Shown here: positions 36,601-46,661 of the stretch, one piece after another
Layout: every line of letters begins with the position of its first letter
How positions within the stretch are numbered: position 1 is the stretch's first letter
Source of the DNA: Neorhizobium galegae
GTDB lineage: Bacteria; Pseudomonadota; Alphaproteobacteria; Rhizobiales; Rhizobiaceae
Direction of reading: 5' to 3'
DNA length: 64,000 nucleotides
Assembly (NCBI RefSeq): GCF_021391675.1
Contig: NZ_CP090095.1
Coordinates: 1,865,501-1,929,500 of the forward strand
The notes under the pieces: model-generated
Told to the model about the DNA's origin: nothing
Database searches by the model: none
Seen by the model: only the letters and a program-made list of their open reading frames with translations
Position numbers and translations under genes: made by a program

Positions 36601-37437
36601 TTACCTCGAAAGCGGCGGCAGGCCGGGTCGGTCGAAACCTCCGGGCGACAAGGTGAAGATCTCGCAGCCGGTGGCGGTGACGCCGATCGCATGTTCGTAT
36701 TGCGCTGACAGCGACCGGTCGCGGGTCACTGCCGTCCAGCCGTCGGACAGCACCTTCACATGCGGCTTGCCGAGATTGATCATCGGCTCGATGGTAAAGA
36801 TCATCCCTTCCTTCATCTCCGGACCCTCGTCGGCACGGCCGTAATGGAGGATGTTCGGCGAGTCGTGGAAAAGCCGGCCGACACCATGGCCGCAGAAATC
36901 GCGCACCACCGAGCAGCGTTCCGCTTCCGCATAGGTCTGGATTGCCTCGCCGATCGCGCCGGTGCGGGCGCCCGGACGCACCGCCTCGATGCCGCGCATC
37001 AGGCATTCGTAGGTGACTTCGAGCAGGCGCTCGGAAGCGCGCTTGATTTGGCCGACCGGATACATGCGGCTCGAATCCCCGTGCCAGCCGTCGAGGATAT
37101 AGGTGACGTCGATATTGACGATATCACCTTCCCGCAAAGGCTTGTCGTCCGGAATGCCGTGGCAGACGACGTGATTGATCGAGGTGCAGGAGGATTTGGT
37201 GTAGCCGCGATAGTTCAGCGTCGCCGGCAGCGCGCCGTGGTCCATGCCGAACTCGAAGACGAAGCGGTCTATCGCGTTGGTGGTGACGCCGGGCTGCACG
37301 ATCGTCGCAAGCTCGTCGAGGCAGCGCGCGGTCAGCAGGCAGGCCTTGCGCATGCCGGCAAAGTCCTCCGCACTATAGAGGCGGATCGCGCCCGTATTCT
37401 TCAGGGGGGCGGAAACCGCCTCGATATAGTTGACCAT
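36601..37437 (-). CDS. map: Methionine aminopeptidase type I
   Basis: Removes the initiator methionine from nascent proteins. The 278-residue enzyme has the five metal ligands in the usual places: NIDVTYILDGWHGDSSRMY (Asp, Asp), FCGHGVGRLFHDSPNILHYG (His), MIFTIEPMI (Glu) and QYEHAIGVT (Glu). A substrate-loop block NHVVCHGIPDDKPLREGD is also present. It is of the type Ia length without a zinc-finger extension. It is followed at 3 bp by radC. Confidence 0.97.
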   Translation of the reverse strand: MVNYIEAVSAPLKNTGAIRLYSAEDFAGMRKACLLTARCLDELATIVQPGVTTNAIDRFVFEFGMDHGALPATLNYRGYTKSSCTSINHVVCHGIPDDKPLREGDIVNIDVTYILDGWHGDSSRMYPVGQIKRASERLLEVTYECLMRGIEAVRPGARTGAIGEAIQTYAEAERCSVVRDFCGHGVGRLFHDSPNILHYGRADEGPEMKEGMIFTIEPMINLGKPHVKVLSDGWTAVTRDRSLSAQYEHAIGVTATGCEIFTLSPGGFDRPGLPPLSR

Positions 37438-37612
37438 GGTTCTTCTCTCGCAATCTCCTCGTTCATAAAGCAGCTAGGCCCGGTTCGTCCATGGCGATCG
37501 GAGATTTCAGCGCTTTTCTTGCCGGCAATCCCAGCGGGATGATCTGAAACGAGCCTTTTAAAGTGCTTCTCATAGGTCTATATAAGGTGCGAATTGGAGC
37601 ATTAGAGCCGCC

Positions 37613-37861
37613 ATGGTCAGCATCGTCCTCGCCGAAGTCACCGCCAGCGTTTCCGAGCTGAAGCGCAACCCTATGGGTACCGTCGCAGCAGGAGACGGAG
37701 CTCCAGTCGCCATCCTCAATCGCAACGAGCCCGCCTTCTACTGCGTGCCTGCAAAGGCTTACGAAGCGATGATGGACCGGTTGGAAGACCTTGAGCTCAA
37801 TGCACTAGCCGACAGCCGCGCAGGCGAGACTGTCATCAAGGTAACGCTGGATGAGCTATGA
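37613..37861 (+). CDS. Phd/YefM-family antitoxin
   Basis: An 82-residue antitoxin of the Phd/YefM type. The N-terminal DNA-binding and dimerisation part has the family pattern SVSELKRNPMGTVAAGDGAPVAILNRNEPAFYCVPAKAY, and the C-terminal DLELNALADSRAGETV region should neutralise the toxin. It overlaps the RelE-type toxin start by 11 nt, the normal type II arrangement that keeps synthesis coupled. A TCTATATAAGG box lies about 35 bp upstream. The pair may stabilise the region or respond to stress. Confidence 0.9.
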   Translation: MVSIVLAEVTASVSELKRNPMGTVAAGDGAPVAILNRNEPAFYCVPAKAYEAMMDRLEDLELNALADSRAGETVIKVTLDEL

Positions 37862-38132
37862 GCTCGCGTTTCTGGATGTTGCGCTGAAGGAATGGCGCAA
37901 GCTCGACTCGAATATCCGTGAGCAGTTCAAGAGGAAATTGACCGAGCGTCTCGAAAATCCGCGCGTCGCTGCCGCCCAGCTTTATGGATCCAAGAACCGT
38001 TACAAGATTAAGCTGCGCGTCATTGGCTATCGCCTCGTCTATGAGGTTCGAGATACGCAACTGGTCGTCCTGGTGATCGCCGTCGGCCGGCGAGATCGAG
38101 ACGCGGTCTATAAGGCGGCCGAAAAGCGATAG
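37851..38132 (+). CDS. RelE/ParE-superfamily toxin
   Basis: A 93-residue toxin of the RelE/StbE branch. The pattern is [23 protein letters not shown] in the N-terminal helices, then [22 protein letters not shown] and the C-terminal [22 protein letters not shown]. Basic residues in these positions are used for ribosome-dependent mRNA cleavage in RelE relatives. It overlaps the antitoxin by 11 nt, and its last 25 nt overlap the 3' end of sfsA on the opposite strand. Confidence 0.9.
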   Translation: MSYELAFLDVALKEWRKLDSNIREQFKRKLTERLENPRVAAAQLYGSKNRYKIKLRVIGYRLVYEVRDTQLVVLVIAVGRRDRDAVYKAAEKR

Positions 38133-38836
38133 CCGAGATCCTCGACCGGGATCAGTCCCGCAGGCGTTATTTCCTCCGGCGAAACGCGGCAATGCACTGC
38201 ATAGGCCTCGACGCCACGGGATTTGGCGCGCTCGAAGGCGAGCGCATAGAATGGGTCTAGATCTCCGCAGATGCGGAAGCGCGAGCAGTCGTACCGCTGG
38301 ATGAGGTAGATCATTACCGCCCGGTGACCGGCCTCCGCCATGTCGCCCAGCTCTTCCAGATGTTTGGCGCCGCGCTTGGTGACGGTATCGGGAAATTCCG
38401 CCAATCCCGGTTCGCGGCAGAAATGAACGTTCTTGACCTCCACATACGCATTCGGAAGGCCGGCGCTGATCAGCAAAAAGTCGATGCGCGAATTGCGGCC
38501 GTAGCGCTGTTCGCGCAGGATCGTCTGATAGCCGGCAAGGCTCGGGATCAGCCCGGTACGGATCGCCTCTTCCGTCAGCCGGTTCGGCAGGCCGGTATTG
38601 ATGCCGACGCGCTCTCCGTCGACCTCGACCATCTCGAACATGTGCCGGTATTTGCGGGTGGGGCTGTCATGCAGCGACACCCAGATCTTCGAGCCGGGCG
38701 TCGTCAGCCCTCGCATCGAACCGGTATTGGGGCAGGAGCCGGTAAACGGCGTGCCGTCCTCCAGCACGGCGTCGAACAGGAAACGCTTGTAGCGTTGCAG
38801 GAGGGTCGCCGGGACCAGTGGGGGATCGAAGCGCAT
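38108..38836 (-). CDS. sfsA: Sugar fermentation stimulation protein SfsA
   Basis: A 242-residue SfsA protein, a family with an OB-like N-terminal part and a nuclease-like C-terminal domain; it was first linked to maltose metabolism in E. coli, but its biochemical function is unclear. Family motifs are [35 protein letters not shown], and the PD-D/ExK-like RNSRIDFLL...[10 protein letters not shown]. The final 25 nt overlap the RelE-type toxin gene, a convergent overlap created when the toxin pair sits here. It is followed by phaC in the same direction, 12 bp away from its start. Confidence 0.93.
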   Translation of the reverse strand: MRFDPPLVPATLLQRYKRFLFDAVLEDGTPFTGSCPNTGSMRGLTTPGSKIWVSLHDSPTRKYRHMFEMVEVDGERVGINTGLPNRLTEEAIRTGLIPSLAGYQTILREQRYGRNSRIDFLLISAGLPNAYVEVKNVHFCREPGLAEFPDTVTKRGAKHLEELGDMAEAGHRAVMIYLIQRYDCSRFRICGDLDPFYALAFERAKSRGVEAYAVHCRVSPEEITPAGLIPVEDLGYRFSAAL

Positions 38837-38848
38837 CTGCGAAAATGA

Positions 38849-40696
38849 TCAGATGCGTTCCAGCACATAGGTGCCGGGCGCATCGGCAATCGCATTCAGC
38901 GCCTTGCCGCCGGGCTTGCGGGCCGGCACGCGCTCGTCGTCCTTCGCTTCGGCCCAGGTATGCCAGTGCGGCCACCAGGATCCCTTGGTTTCTTCGGCGC
39001 CGGTCAGCCAGTCTTCATACTGGCCCTCGGCCTTGCCGCCGGTCCAGTACTGGTATTTCTGCTTGTCGGGCGGGTTGACGACGCCGGCAATGTGGCCCGA
39101 ACCGGTCAGCACGAAATCCACTGGCCCGCCGAACAGCGAGGAGCCGAGAAAGACCGATTTCGGCGGCGCGATATGGTCCTCCCGGGTGGCGAGATTGTAG
39201 ACCGGGATCTTGATGTCCTTCAGCGAGATCGTCTTGCCGGCGAGTTTCATCTCGCCCTTGCTGAGGGTGTTGTTGAGGTAGCAGTTGCGCAGGTAATAGG
39301 CGTGGTTTGCCGCCCCCATGCGCGTGCTGTCGGAATTCCAGTAGAGCAGGTCGAAGGGCATCGGTTCCTTACCCTTCAGGTAGTTGCTGACGACATAGGG
39401 CCAGATGAGCTCGGAGGCGCGCAGCATGTTGAAGGCGGTCGCCATCTTCGAGCCGTCGAGATAGCCGACCGCGTTCATCTGTTTTTCCATCGAGGCGATC
39501 TGCTCCTCGTCGACGAAGACCTTGAGATCCCCCGCATGGGTGAAATCCACCTGGGTGGTGAGGAAGGTCGCCGATGCGATGCGGCTGTTCTTCTTCTGGG
39601 CGTGATAGGCAAGCGTCGCGGCAAGCAGCGTTCCGCCGACGCAGTAACCGATCGCGTTCACCTGTTTTTCGCCGGTAGCCTTCTCGACCGTGGTCAGCGC
39701 GAAGTCGATCCCCTCGCGCATGTAGGATTCCCAGTCTTTCTTCGCGTGGCGTTCATCCGGATTGACCCAGGAGATCACGAATACCGTGTGGCCCTGGTCG
39801 ACGCACCACTTGATGAAGCTCTTCTGGGGGTTGAGGTCGAGGATGTAGAACTTGTTGATCCACGGCGGGCAGATGAGGAGAGGGCGCTTCAGCACCGTTT
39901 CCGTCGAGGGCTCGTACTGGATGACTTCGCAAACCTCGCTCTGGGCGATCACCTTGCCCGGCGTCAGCGCCATGTTGCGGCCGATCGCGAACTTGGTCGC
40001 ATCGGTATGGCGCAGCCTGAGGTCACCACCTCCGGCCGCGATGTCCTCCGCGAACATCTTCATGCCGGCCACCAGGTTGGCACCGTTGCTGGCGACCGTC
40101 TCGCGATACACCTCCGGATTGGTGAGAGCGAAATTGGCCGGCGAAAGGGCGGCGGTGATCTGCTTCACGTAGAAGCTGGCCTTGTGGCGCGTGTGCTCGT
40201 CGAGCCCGTCGGCTTCGGTGACCAGCTTGTCAGCCCAGGAGGCGGTGACGAGATAGAGCTGCCGGAGGAGGGCGAAGAACGGGTTCTTCATCCAGTCATC
40301 GTCGGCGAAACGCTTGTCCTTCGGCAGGGTATCGGCTTCAGGCGCGACCGGCTGCCCCGAAAACTGATTGAGCGTGCGCGTCCAGATGCCGATATAGCTG
40401 GAGAAGAGCAGGGTCTGTGCCTCGAGCGTCCGCTTCGGATCCGAGATCCAGTATTCGGTGACCTTGGAAAGGGTCTTCACGAGGTCGGTCACCGGGTCTG
40501 CGACCGAATCGGTGACCTGTCCCCCTTCGCGTGGTCGGAGCCATTCCGACGCCGCTTTGCCGAGGTTTTCGAGCGCCCGGGCGAAGTTCATGGCGAGTGC
40601 CTGCGGGTCCTTGACCACGTAGGCCTCGACCGATTTGGGGTCGAATCCCGGAAATTCCTGTCCGGTCTGCCCTTTGTCGTCGGTCTTTTCCGCCAC
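38849..40696 (-). CDS. phaC: Class I poly(3-hydroxyalkanoate) synthase
   Basis: PhaC polymerises 3-hydroxyacyl-CoA into storage granules. The 615-residue enzyme has the lipase-like box GYCVGG with Cys352 as nucleophile, catalytic Asp in the [16 protein letters not shown] region, and His in [12 protein letters not shown]. The N-terminal part carries the usual LQGLD-type helical domain (PREGGQVTD). I chose the GTG at 40696 because GGGAGG lies 7 nt upstream, although a GTG at 40711 is also possible. The single-subunit length is class I. A phasin gene is elsewhere in the window (62026), and the phaA/phaB genes are not. Confidence 0.95.
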   Translation of the reverse strand: MAEKTDDKGQTGQEFPGFDPKSVEAYVVKDPQALAMNFARALENLGKAASEWLRPREGGQVTDSVADPVTDLVKTLSKVTEYWISDPKRTLEAQTLLFSSYIGIWTRTLNQFSGQPVAPEADTLPKDKRFADDDWMKNPFFALLRQLYLVTASWADKLVTEADGLDEHTRHKASFYVKQITAALSPANFALTNPEVYRETVASNGANLVAGMKMFAEDIAAGGGDLRLRHTDATKFAIGRNMALTPGKVIAQSEVCEVIQYEPSTETVLKRPLLICPPWINKFYILDLNPQKSFIKWCVDQGHTVFVISWVNPDERHAKKDWESYMREGIDFALTTVEKATGEKQVNAIGYCVGGTLLAATLAYHAQKKNSRIASATFLTTQVDFTHAGDLKVFVDEEQIASMEKQMNAVGYLDGSKMATAFNMLRASELIWPYVVSNYLKGKEPMPFDLLYWNSDSTRMGAANHAYYLRNCYLNNTLSKGEMKLAGKTISLKDIKIPVYNLATREDHIAPPKSVFLGSSLFGGPVDFVLTGSGHIAGVVNPPDKQKYQYWTGGKAEGQYEDWLTGAEETKGSWWPHWHTWAEAKDDERVPARKPGGKALNAIADAPGTYVLERI

Positions 40697-40819
40697 GTGC
40701 TGCCTCCCCACAGTTTGTTAGTTGTTTTCGTTTGTACATTGTGCCTGAAAGCGAATACAAGTGCCAGCGATCGGCGCCTTCAGGTGCATTTGGCCGATGA
40801 CGGAAACTGGGTTACGGAA

Positions 40820-41221
40820 ATGGAAAAACTGAGGCATCGGATCGGCAGCTTACCGCTTTTCATCGCTCTTGGCGCGCTCTCTCTGCTGGCCGGCTGCAAC
40901 AGCAACACCTTTGCTCTGGATGACGGTATTCCGAACACCGCACCGCCGGCCGTGGTCGTCCAGACCAAGACCGCGCCGCCGCCAGGCCCTGTCACCAGGC
41001 AGAACACCGGCGTCTATCCGAGCTTCGATCCGACGTTGCGTGCTGCGGCCGAGCAGATCGAGGACGAGGATTACAACAAGTCCGAGCCGCGCCTTGCGTC
41101 GCTCGCCCGCCTGCGCAGGTCGGGCTCGATCTCGGAAGCCGAATATCAGCGCCGGGTCGCCGAATACCGCAAGCTCGCCGCCGAGCATGGCAAGGACGCA
41201 TTGGCCAATATCGCCAGGTAG
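40820..41221 (+). CDS. Lipoprotein with SHOCT-like C-terminus
   Basis: A 133-residue predicted lipoprotein. Its signal ends in the lipobox LLAGC (Cys about 26). The middle is proline-rich (APPAVVVQTKTAPPPGP), and the C-terminus has a short helical hairpin, LARLRRSGSISEAEYQRRVAEYRKLA, that resembles SHOCT domains. The ATG at 40820 gives the signal peptide. It is divergent from phaC across about 120 bp. Function unknown; no partner is visible. Confidence 0.8.
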   Translation: MEKLRHRIGSLPLFIALGALSLLAGCNSNTFALDDGIPNTAPPAVVVQTKTAPPPGPVTRQNTGVYPSFDPTLRAAAEQIEDEDYNKSEPRLASLARLRRSGSISEAEYQRRVAEYRKLAAEHGKDALANIAR

Positions 41222-41366
41222 TCCAGGCAAACCAACTCATCCGGGCAACTCGGTATCGGCAAATAGCACTTGCCTTTCGGCGCTTTTGGTCGCAAAGCAA
41301 AAAATCGCCAATCATGCGACACCGGCGCGTCGCGTCTGACGCTGCGCGCCTTCCACGGGGAGAAAG

Positions 41367-42584
41367 ATGGAAGAGTTTCATAAAGTCCGACGCCTGCCGC
41401 CATACGTCTTCGAACAGGTCAACCGTTTGAAGGCAAGCGCGCGAGCGGGTGGCGCGGACATTATCGATCTCGGCATGGGCAATCCCGACCTTCCGACCCC
41501 GAAGGCGATCGTCGATAAGCTGTGCGAAGTGGTCCAGGACCCGCGCACCCATCGTTATTCGTCCTCCAAGGGCATTCCCGGCCTTCGCCGCGCCCAGGCC
41601 GCCTATTACGCCCGCCGTTTCGGCGTGAAGCTCAACCCGGATACCCAGGTCGTCGCGACGCTCGGCTCCAAGGAAGGCTTCGCCAACATGGCGCAGGCGA
41701 TCACTGCGCCCGGCGACGTTATCCTCTGCCCCAACCCGACCTATCCGATCCATGCCTTCGGCTTCCTGATGGCCGGCGGCGTGATCCGTTCCATGTCGGT
41801 CGAGCCGGACGACAGCTTTTTTCCGCCGCTCGAACGGGCGGTGAAGCATTCGATCCCAAAACCCTTGGCGCTGATCCTCAACTACCCGTCCAACCCGACG
41901 GCGCATGTCGCCTCGCTGGATTTTTACAAGGAAGTGGTGAGCTTCGCCAAGAAGCACGACATCATCGTACTGTCGGACCTTGCCTATTCGGAAATCTACT
42001 TCGAAGGCGAACCGCCACCGTCCGTGTTGCAGGTGCCCGGCGCGATGGATATCGCCGTCGAGTTTACCTCGATGTCGAAGACCTTCTCCATGCCCGGCTG
42101 GCGCATCGGCTTTGCGGTCGGCAACGAGCGGCTGATCTCGGCGCTGACCCGCGTCAAGTCGTATCTCGACTACGGCGCCTTCACGCCGATCCAGGTCGCG
42201 GCGACCCATGCCCTCAACGGCGACGGTGCCGACATCGCGGAAGTCCGCAACGTCTACAAGCGCCGCCGCGACGTGATGGTCGACTCCTTTGGCAAGGCCG
42301 GTTTCGAAGTGCCGCCGCCGGCAGCCACCATGTTCGCCTGGGCGAAGATCCCGGAAAAGTTCCGCCACCTCGGCAGCCTCGAATTCTCGAAGCTCCTCGT
42401 CGAGAAGGCGGACGTCGCGGTTGCGCCGGGCATCGGTTTCGGCGAGATGGGCGATGACTATGTTCGTCTGGCACTCGTCGAGAACGAACACCGCATCCGT
42501 CAGGCGGCCCGCAACATCAAGAAGTTCCTGTCGACGGCCGACGAGACGATGCACAACGTCATCTCGCTCAACACGCGCCGCTGA
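41367..42584 (+). CDS. Aspartate-type aminotransferase (AlaC/DapL-like)
   Basis: A 405-residue fold-type I PLP enzyme. The cofactor lysine lies in SMSKTFSMPGWRIGFAVG, with the other conserved blocks LGMGNPDLPTPKAI, NYPSNPTAH and SDLAYSEIYF. It matches the AlaC/LL-diaminopimelate aminotransferase-like group, which Rhizobiales encode directly upstream of hom. The donor and acceptor (alanine, aspartate or glutamate-pyruvate) are not fixed by sequence alone. It starts 146 bp after the lipoprotein gene and lies 63 bp before hom. Confidence 0.9.
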   Translation: MEEFHKVRRLPPYVFEQVNRLKASARAGGADIIDLGMGNPDLPTPKAIVDKLCEVVQDPRTHRYSSSKGIPGLRRAQAAYYARRFGVKLNPDTQVVATLGSKEGFANMAQAITAPGDVILCPNPTYPIHAFGFLMAGGVIRSMSVEPDDSFFPPLERAVKHSIPKPLALILNYPSNPTAHVASLDFYKEVVSFAKKHDIIVLSDLAYSEIYFEGEPPPSVLQVPGAMDIAVEFTSMSKTFSMPGWRIGFAVGNERLISALTRVKSYLDYGAFTPIQVAATHALNGDGADIAEVRNVYKRRRDVMVDSFGKAGFEVPPPAATMFAWAKIPEKFRHLGSLEFSKLLVEKADVAVAPGIGFGEMGDDYVRLALVENEHRIRQAARNIKKFLSTADETMHNVISLNTRR

Positions 42585-42647
42585 TCGGACCAGCATTTCC
42601 GGCGGCCCGCTTGGGCCGCCACCTCCCAGGCAATCAGGAAGAATAGC

Positions 42648-43970
42648 ATGGCAGACGCCCTCAAAGTCGGCATTGCGGGTCTCGGCACTGTGGGTGCCTC
42701 GCTCGTCCGGATCATCCAGACCCGCGCGAATGAATTGGCAACGACGTGCGGCCGTGCGATCGAGATTACCGCGGTCACGGCGCGCGACAGGTCCCGCGAC
42801 CGCGGCATCGATATTTCCGGTATCGCCTGGTTCGATACGCCGGAAAAGATGGCCAACGAGGCCGATATCGACGTCTTTGTAGAGCTGATAGGCGGCGCCT
42901 CGGGTGCCGCCGCCGATTCCGTAAAGGCAGCCCTGACCCGTGGTCTCCATGTGGTGACGGCCAACAAGGCGTTGCTTGCAGCGTCCGGTGTCGAGCTTGC
43001 CAAGATCGCCGAAGAGAAAAGTGTCCTCCTCAATTTCGAAGCAGCCGTCGCCGGCGGCATTCCGGTCATCAAGGCACTTCGCGAGTCGCTGACCGGCAAT
43101 ACCGTGTCGCGCGTCTACGGCATCATGAACGGCACCTGCAACTACATCCTGACCCGGATGGAGAAGGAAGGCCTGTCGTTTGCCGATTGCCTCAAGGAAG
43201 CGCAGCGGCTCGGTTACGCCGAAGCCGATCCGGCTTTCGATATCGAGGGCAACGACACGGCCCACAAGCTCGCCATCCTGACGACGCTCGCCTTCGGCAC
43301 GCAGATCGCCGCCGACGAGATCTACCTCGAGGGCATCAGCAATATCTCGATCGAGGACATCCATGCGGCGGCCGATCTCGGCTACCGCATCAAGCTGCTC
43401 GGCGTCGCCCAGCTGACCGACAGCGGCATCGAGCAGCGCGTCCATCCGACCATGGTGCCGCATGACTCCGTCATCGCCCAGGTCGATGGCGTCACCAATG
43501 CGGTGGCGATCGAATCCGATATCCTCGGTGAACTGCTGATGGTCGGCCCCGGCGCCGGCGGCAATGCGACCGCTTCCGCCGTTCTCGGCGATATCGCCGA
43601 CATCGCCAAGAGCAGCCCGGGCGCTCAACGGGTTCCTGTCCTCGGCACACCGGCGGCGTCGCTGGCGCCCTACAAGCGCGCCCGCATGCAGAGCCATGAG
43701 GGCGGTTATTTCATCCGCCTGACGGTCGCCGACCGCACCGGCGTCTTTGCCAGCATCGCCGCCCGCATGGCCGAGAACGGCATCTCGCTGGAATCGATCA
43801 TGCAGCGGGCCAAACCGGACGCCGCGACGGACACGCCGAAGACGATCATTCTCGTCACCCATGCGACGATGGAGGATTCGATCCGCAAGGCCGTCGATGC
43901 GATCAAGGCGGAAAGCTATCTCGTCGGCGAGCCCCAGGTGATTCGCATCGAACGGCCCAAGGCTTTTTAA
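42648..43970 (+). CDS. hom: Homoserine dehydrogenase
   Basis: Reduces aspartate semialdehyde to homoserine, the branch point to threonine and methionine. The 440-residue protein has the NAD(P) motif GIAGLGTVGASLVRI, the catalytic region VVTANKALLA, NFEAAVAGGIPVIKALRESL and GIMNGTCNYILTRM, plus a C-terminal ACT domain (about residues 350-425, FIRLTVADRTGVFASIAARMA) for threonine feedback. AGGAAGAATAGC precedes the ATG. In rhizobia I know, glpX follows before recJ; here it does not. Confidence 0.97.
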   Translation: MADALKVGIAGLGTVGASLVRIIQTRANELATTCGRAIEITAVTARDRSRDRGIDISGIAWFDTPEKMANEADIDVFVELIGGASGAAADSVKAALTRGLHVVTANKALLAASGVELAKIAEEKSVLLNFEAAVAGGIPVIKALRESLTGNTVSRVYGIMNGTCNYILTRMEKEGLSFADCLKEAQRLGYAEADPAFDIEGNDTAHKLAILTTLAFGTQIAADEIYLEGISNISIEDIHAAADLGYRIKLLGVAQLTDSGIEQRVHPTMVPHDSVIAQVDGVTNAVAIESDILGELLMVGPGAGGNATASAVLGDIADIAKSSPGAQRVPVLGTPAASLAPYKRARMQSHEGGYFIRLTVADRTGVFASIAARMAENGISLESIMQRAKPDAATDTPKTIILVTHATMEDSIRKAVDAIKAESYLVGEPQVIRIERPKAF

Positions 43971-44101
43971 AAAAGTAGATCGCTTCGAGAAGCCGGCGCT
44001 GCCGTTTCCTGTGGGTAACGCCGGAACCTTTCCAGAACGTCTGTGAAAAGCAAGGCCGCAAAGGCTCACTGGCTGGCCGCTCAGGGGCCTCCGGACGTAG
44101 A

Positions 44102-44380
44102 TTGTCGCTGGCAATCACTGTCGAGGAGGCTTGCGCGATCGCCATGAAGATGCGGGCCATGAATACGCGGAAAATGACCACGCGGAACAAGGGATACCGG
44201 CTGCAACTCGGCAGAATCCTCCCCGAGCCACATGGTTCTCGGTCCATGCGTTTTGCCCATGCCAATGATCAGGCGCGTGTTGACGGTCTTGAAGGGCGGC
44301 GGAGTTTTGTTTTCCTGCTTGTGTTCTTCGCCGTCGCGGCCGGCATCAGCGGCTCGGCATTCGTCTGGTCGATGCTGTGA
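44102..44380 (+). CDS. Possible small membrane protein between hom and recJ
   Basis: A weak frame of up to 92 codons. The C-terminal 24 residues form a plausible membrane helix (FVFLLVFFAVAAGISGSAFVW). The N-terminal part is basic and unlike any family I know. No ATG has a good ribosome site: GAGGAGG at 44122 is 14 nt from the ATG at 44144. It sits where glpX normally lies in relatives. It could be a real small protein or the chance remnant of another gene. Confidence 0.3.
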   Translation: MSLAITVEEACAIAMKMRAMNTRKMTTRNKGYRLQLGRILPEPHGSRSMRFAHANDQARVDGLEGRRSFVFLLVFFAVAAGISGSAFVWSML

Positions 44381-44468
44381 CCGGCCGGTTATCGAATGAT
44401 GGCGCGATCCGACCGGCAATCCCGTCAAAGCGATTCCTCTTGCTCTCGCGATACGCTAAAAGCGCTCC

Positions 44469-46302
44469 ATGACCAGAATTTTCTCCGCGCTTTCGTCGAC
44501 AGTGGAAACGGTTGATCCCGTCCCGCGCGCATTCCTCGGCGTCGAACGCTCTGCGGGCGACCAGCGCTGGGTGTCGCGTCTCGATCAGGCAGCCCAGAAC
44601 CGGGCGCTGGCGATCGCCCAGATCCACGGCATTCCCGATCTCGTCGCCCGCGTGCTTGCCGGCCGCGGCGTTACGCTCGACGATGCCCCCGCTTTCCTTG
44701 ACCCGACGATTCGCTCGCTGATGCCGGATCCCTATACGCTCACCGATTGCGAAAAGGCGGTGCTGCGGCTGGCCGATGCGATCGCCAGGCAGGAAAAAGT
44801 GGCGATCTTCGGCGATTACGACGTCGACGGCGCATCGTCTTCGGCGCTGCTCTACCGGTTTCTCCGCCATTTCGACATCGAGGCGGAAATCTATATTCCG
44901 GACCGCATCTTCGAAGGTTACGGCCCCAATCCGGCGGCGATCCGCCAGCTGATCGCCAATGGCGCCAGCCTCATCGTCACCGTCGACTGCGGCTCCACCA
45001 GTCATGACGCTCTCGCCGCTGCGCGCGAAGAAGGTTGCGACGTCGTGGTCATCGATCACCACCAGCTCGGCCACGAACTGCCGCCGTGCCTGGCGCTCGT
45101 CAATCCGAATCGCGAGGACGATCTTTCGGGCCAGGGCCATCCTCTGCGCCGCTGGCGTCGTCTTCCTGGTTCTGGTCGCGGCCGCGCGCCACATGCGCCA
45201 GATTGGCGATCCGCGCGCCAGATCGCTCGACCTGCTCGCCTGGCTCGATATCGTCGCGCTGGCGACCGTCTGCGACGTGGTGCCGCTGAAGGGCCTCAAT
45301 CGAGCCTATGTGGTCAAGGGCCTGCTTGCCGCCCGGCATATGGGCAATGCCGGGCTTTCGGCGCTATTTCGCAAGGCGGGGCTTGGCGGCCCGGTGACGC
45401 CCTATCATTTCGGCTTTCTGATCGGCCCGCGCATCAATGCCGGCGGGCGCATCGGCGATGCGGCACTCGGTAGCCGCCTGCTTACCCTCGAAGACCCGAT
45501 CGAGGCGGAGGTGATCGCCGGCCGGCTGGATGAGCTCAACCGCGAGCGGCAGGCCATGGAGGCGGCCATGCTCGCCGAGGCGGAGGCCGAGGTGCTGGCC
45601 GAATACGGGAACGGCGAGGGGGCCAACGTCATCGTCACGGCGCGCGACAAGTGGCACCCAGGTATTGTTGGGCTGATCGCGGCGCGGCTGAAGGAAAAAT
45701 TCAAGCGGCCGGCTTTCGCGATCGCTTTTGATCCGTCCGGCAAGGGTACCGGTTCCGGCCGCTCGATCAACGGCTTCGACATGGGCCGCATGGTCCGCGC
45801 GGCGGTGGATACCGGCCTGCTCGTCAAGGGCGGCGGCCACGCCATGGCGGCGGGGCTGACGGTGGAGCGCAGCAATCTCGGCCGCCTGCGCGCCTTCTTC
45901 GAGGAAATGGCGGGCGAGGGCGTTCCGGCACTGGTCGCCAATCACGTGCTGAAGATCGACGGTGCGCTTTCAGCCTCAGGTGCTACGCTCGAACTCTTCG
46001 ATCAGCTCGAACAGGCCGGTCCCTATGGTTCGGGCCATTCACAGCCGGTCTTTGCCATCCCCGCCCACCGGCTGAAGGATGCCCGCCTTGTCGGCACCGC
46101 ACATATCAAGGTGACGCTGGAGGCAGCCGACGGCTCGCGTCTCGAAGGGATCGCCTTCCGGGCCGCCGAAACGCCGCTCGGCAATATGCTGCTGAATTCG
46201 AGGGGTGCTCAGATTCACGCTGCCGGCTGCCTCAGCGCCGATCAATGGCAGGGCACGCGCCGGATGCAGCTTCGCCTGCTCGACGCCGTGAAGGCGCCGT
46301 AG
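44469..46302 (+). pseudogene. recJ: recJ, interrupted by a +1 frameshift
   Basis: RecJ is the 5'-3' single-strand DNA exonuclease of RecF-pathway repair. The first frame runs from the ATG at 44469 with the DHH phosphoesterase blocks VAIFGDYDVDGASSSALL, VTVDCG and VVIDHHQLGHELP. The DHHA1 and OB parts continue in the next frame, from CAAGVVFLVLVAAARHMR through GPRINAGGRIGDA and VKGGGHAMAAG to the stop at 46300-46302. The join is at about 45140-45144, where the family sequence GQGHLCAAG needs CATCTCTGC but the window reads CATCCTCTGC, one extra C. Both halves are otherwise well conserved. Recent mutation or sequencing error cannot be distinguished here. Confidence 0.9.
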
Positions 46303-46351
46303 GGAAGCTGGTCGAATTCGGGATGGAATCCGCTTTTGCGGAGAGAGGAAG

Positions 46352-46426
46352 TGGCACGCCCTAGGGGAGTCGAACCCCTCTTCCCAGAATGAAAATCTGG
46401 TGTCCTAACCGATAGACGAAGGGCGC
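46352..46426 (-). tRNA. tRNA-Glu (TTC), copy 1
   Basis: On the minus strand the 75-nt tRNA begins GCGCCCT, has anticodon loop TTTTCAT with anticodon TTC, T-arm GGTTCGACTCC and an encoded CCA. The acceptor stem ends in AGGGCGT with a G-U pair. It is identical to the second copy. Confidence 0.97.
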
Positions 46427-46586
46427 GTGCGCTTCGTGGTGGCGCCCTTATAGTCAGGGTGTTTCTATCTCGCAAGCGCAAAATTGCATTTTCCAGCGCT
46501 TGCGTACGCAAAAAATCACGCGGCTGAAAAACGGCGCACGAAGGCTGGATACAGGAATAAAAACAAAAGCTTGGGGGAGGTGGAAG

Positions 46587-46661
46587 TGGCACGCCCTAGG
46601 GGAGTCGAACCCCTCTTCCCAGAATGAAAATCTGGTGTCCTAACCGATAGACGAAGGGCGC
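46587..46661 (-). tRNA. tRNA-Glu (TTC), copy 2
   Basis: The sequence is identical to copy 1 over the whole 75 nt, 235 bp away. Both copies read in the minus direction and may be cotranscribed. Confidence 0.97.

Noticed and set aside
38960..41221. Long open frame on the plus strand across phaC
   Set aside because: It is the antisense shadow of phaC, with low-complexity Arg/Val/Asp-rich composition. Only its last 134 codons (from the ATG at 40820) are a real gene.
44959..46302. Separate gene starting within recJ
   Set aside because: Its first part repeats the recJ sequence in the wrong frame and has no start context. It is the second half of recJ after the frameshift.
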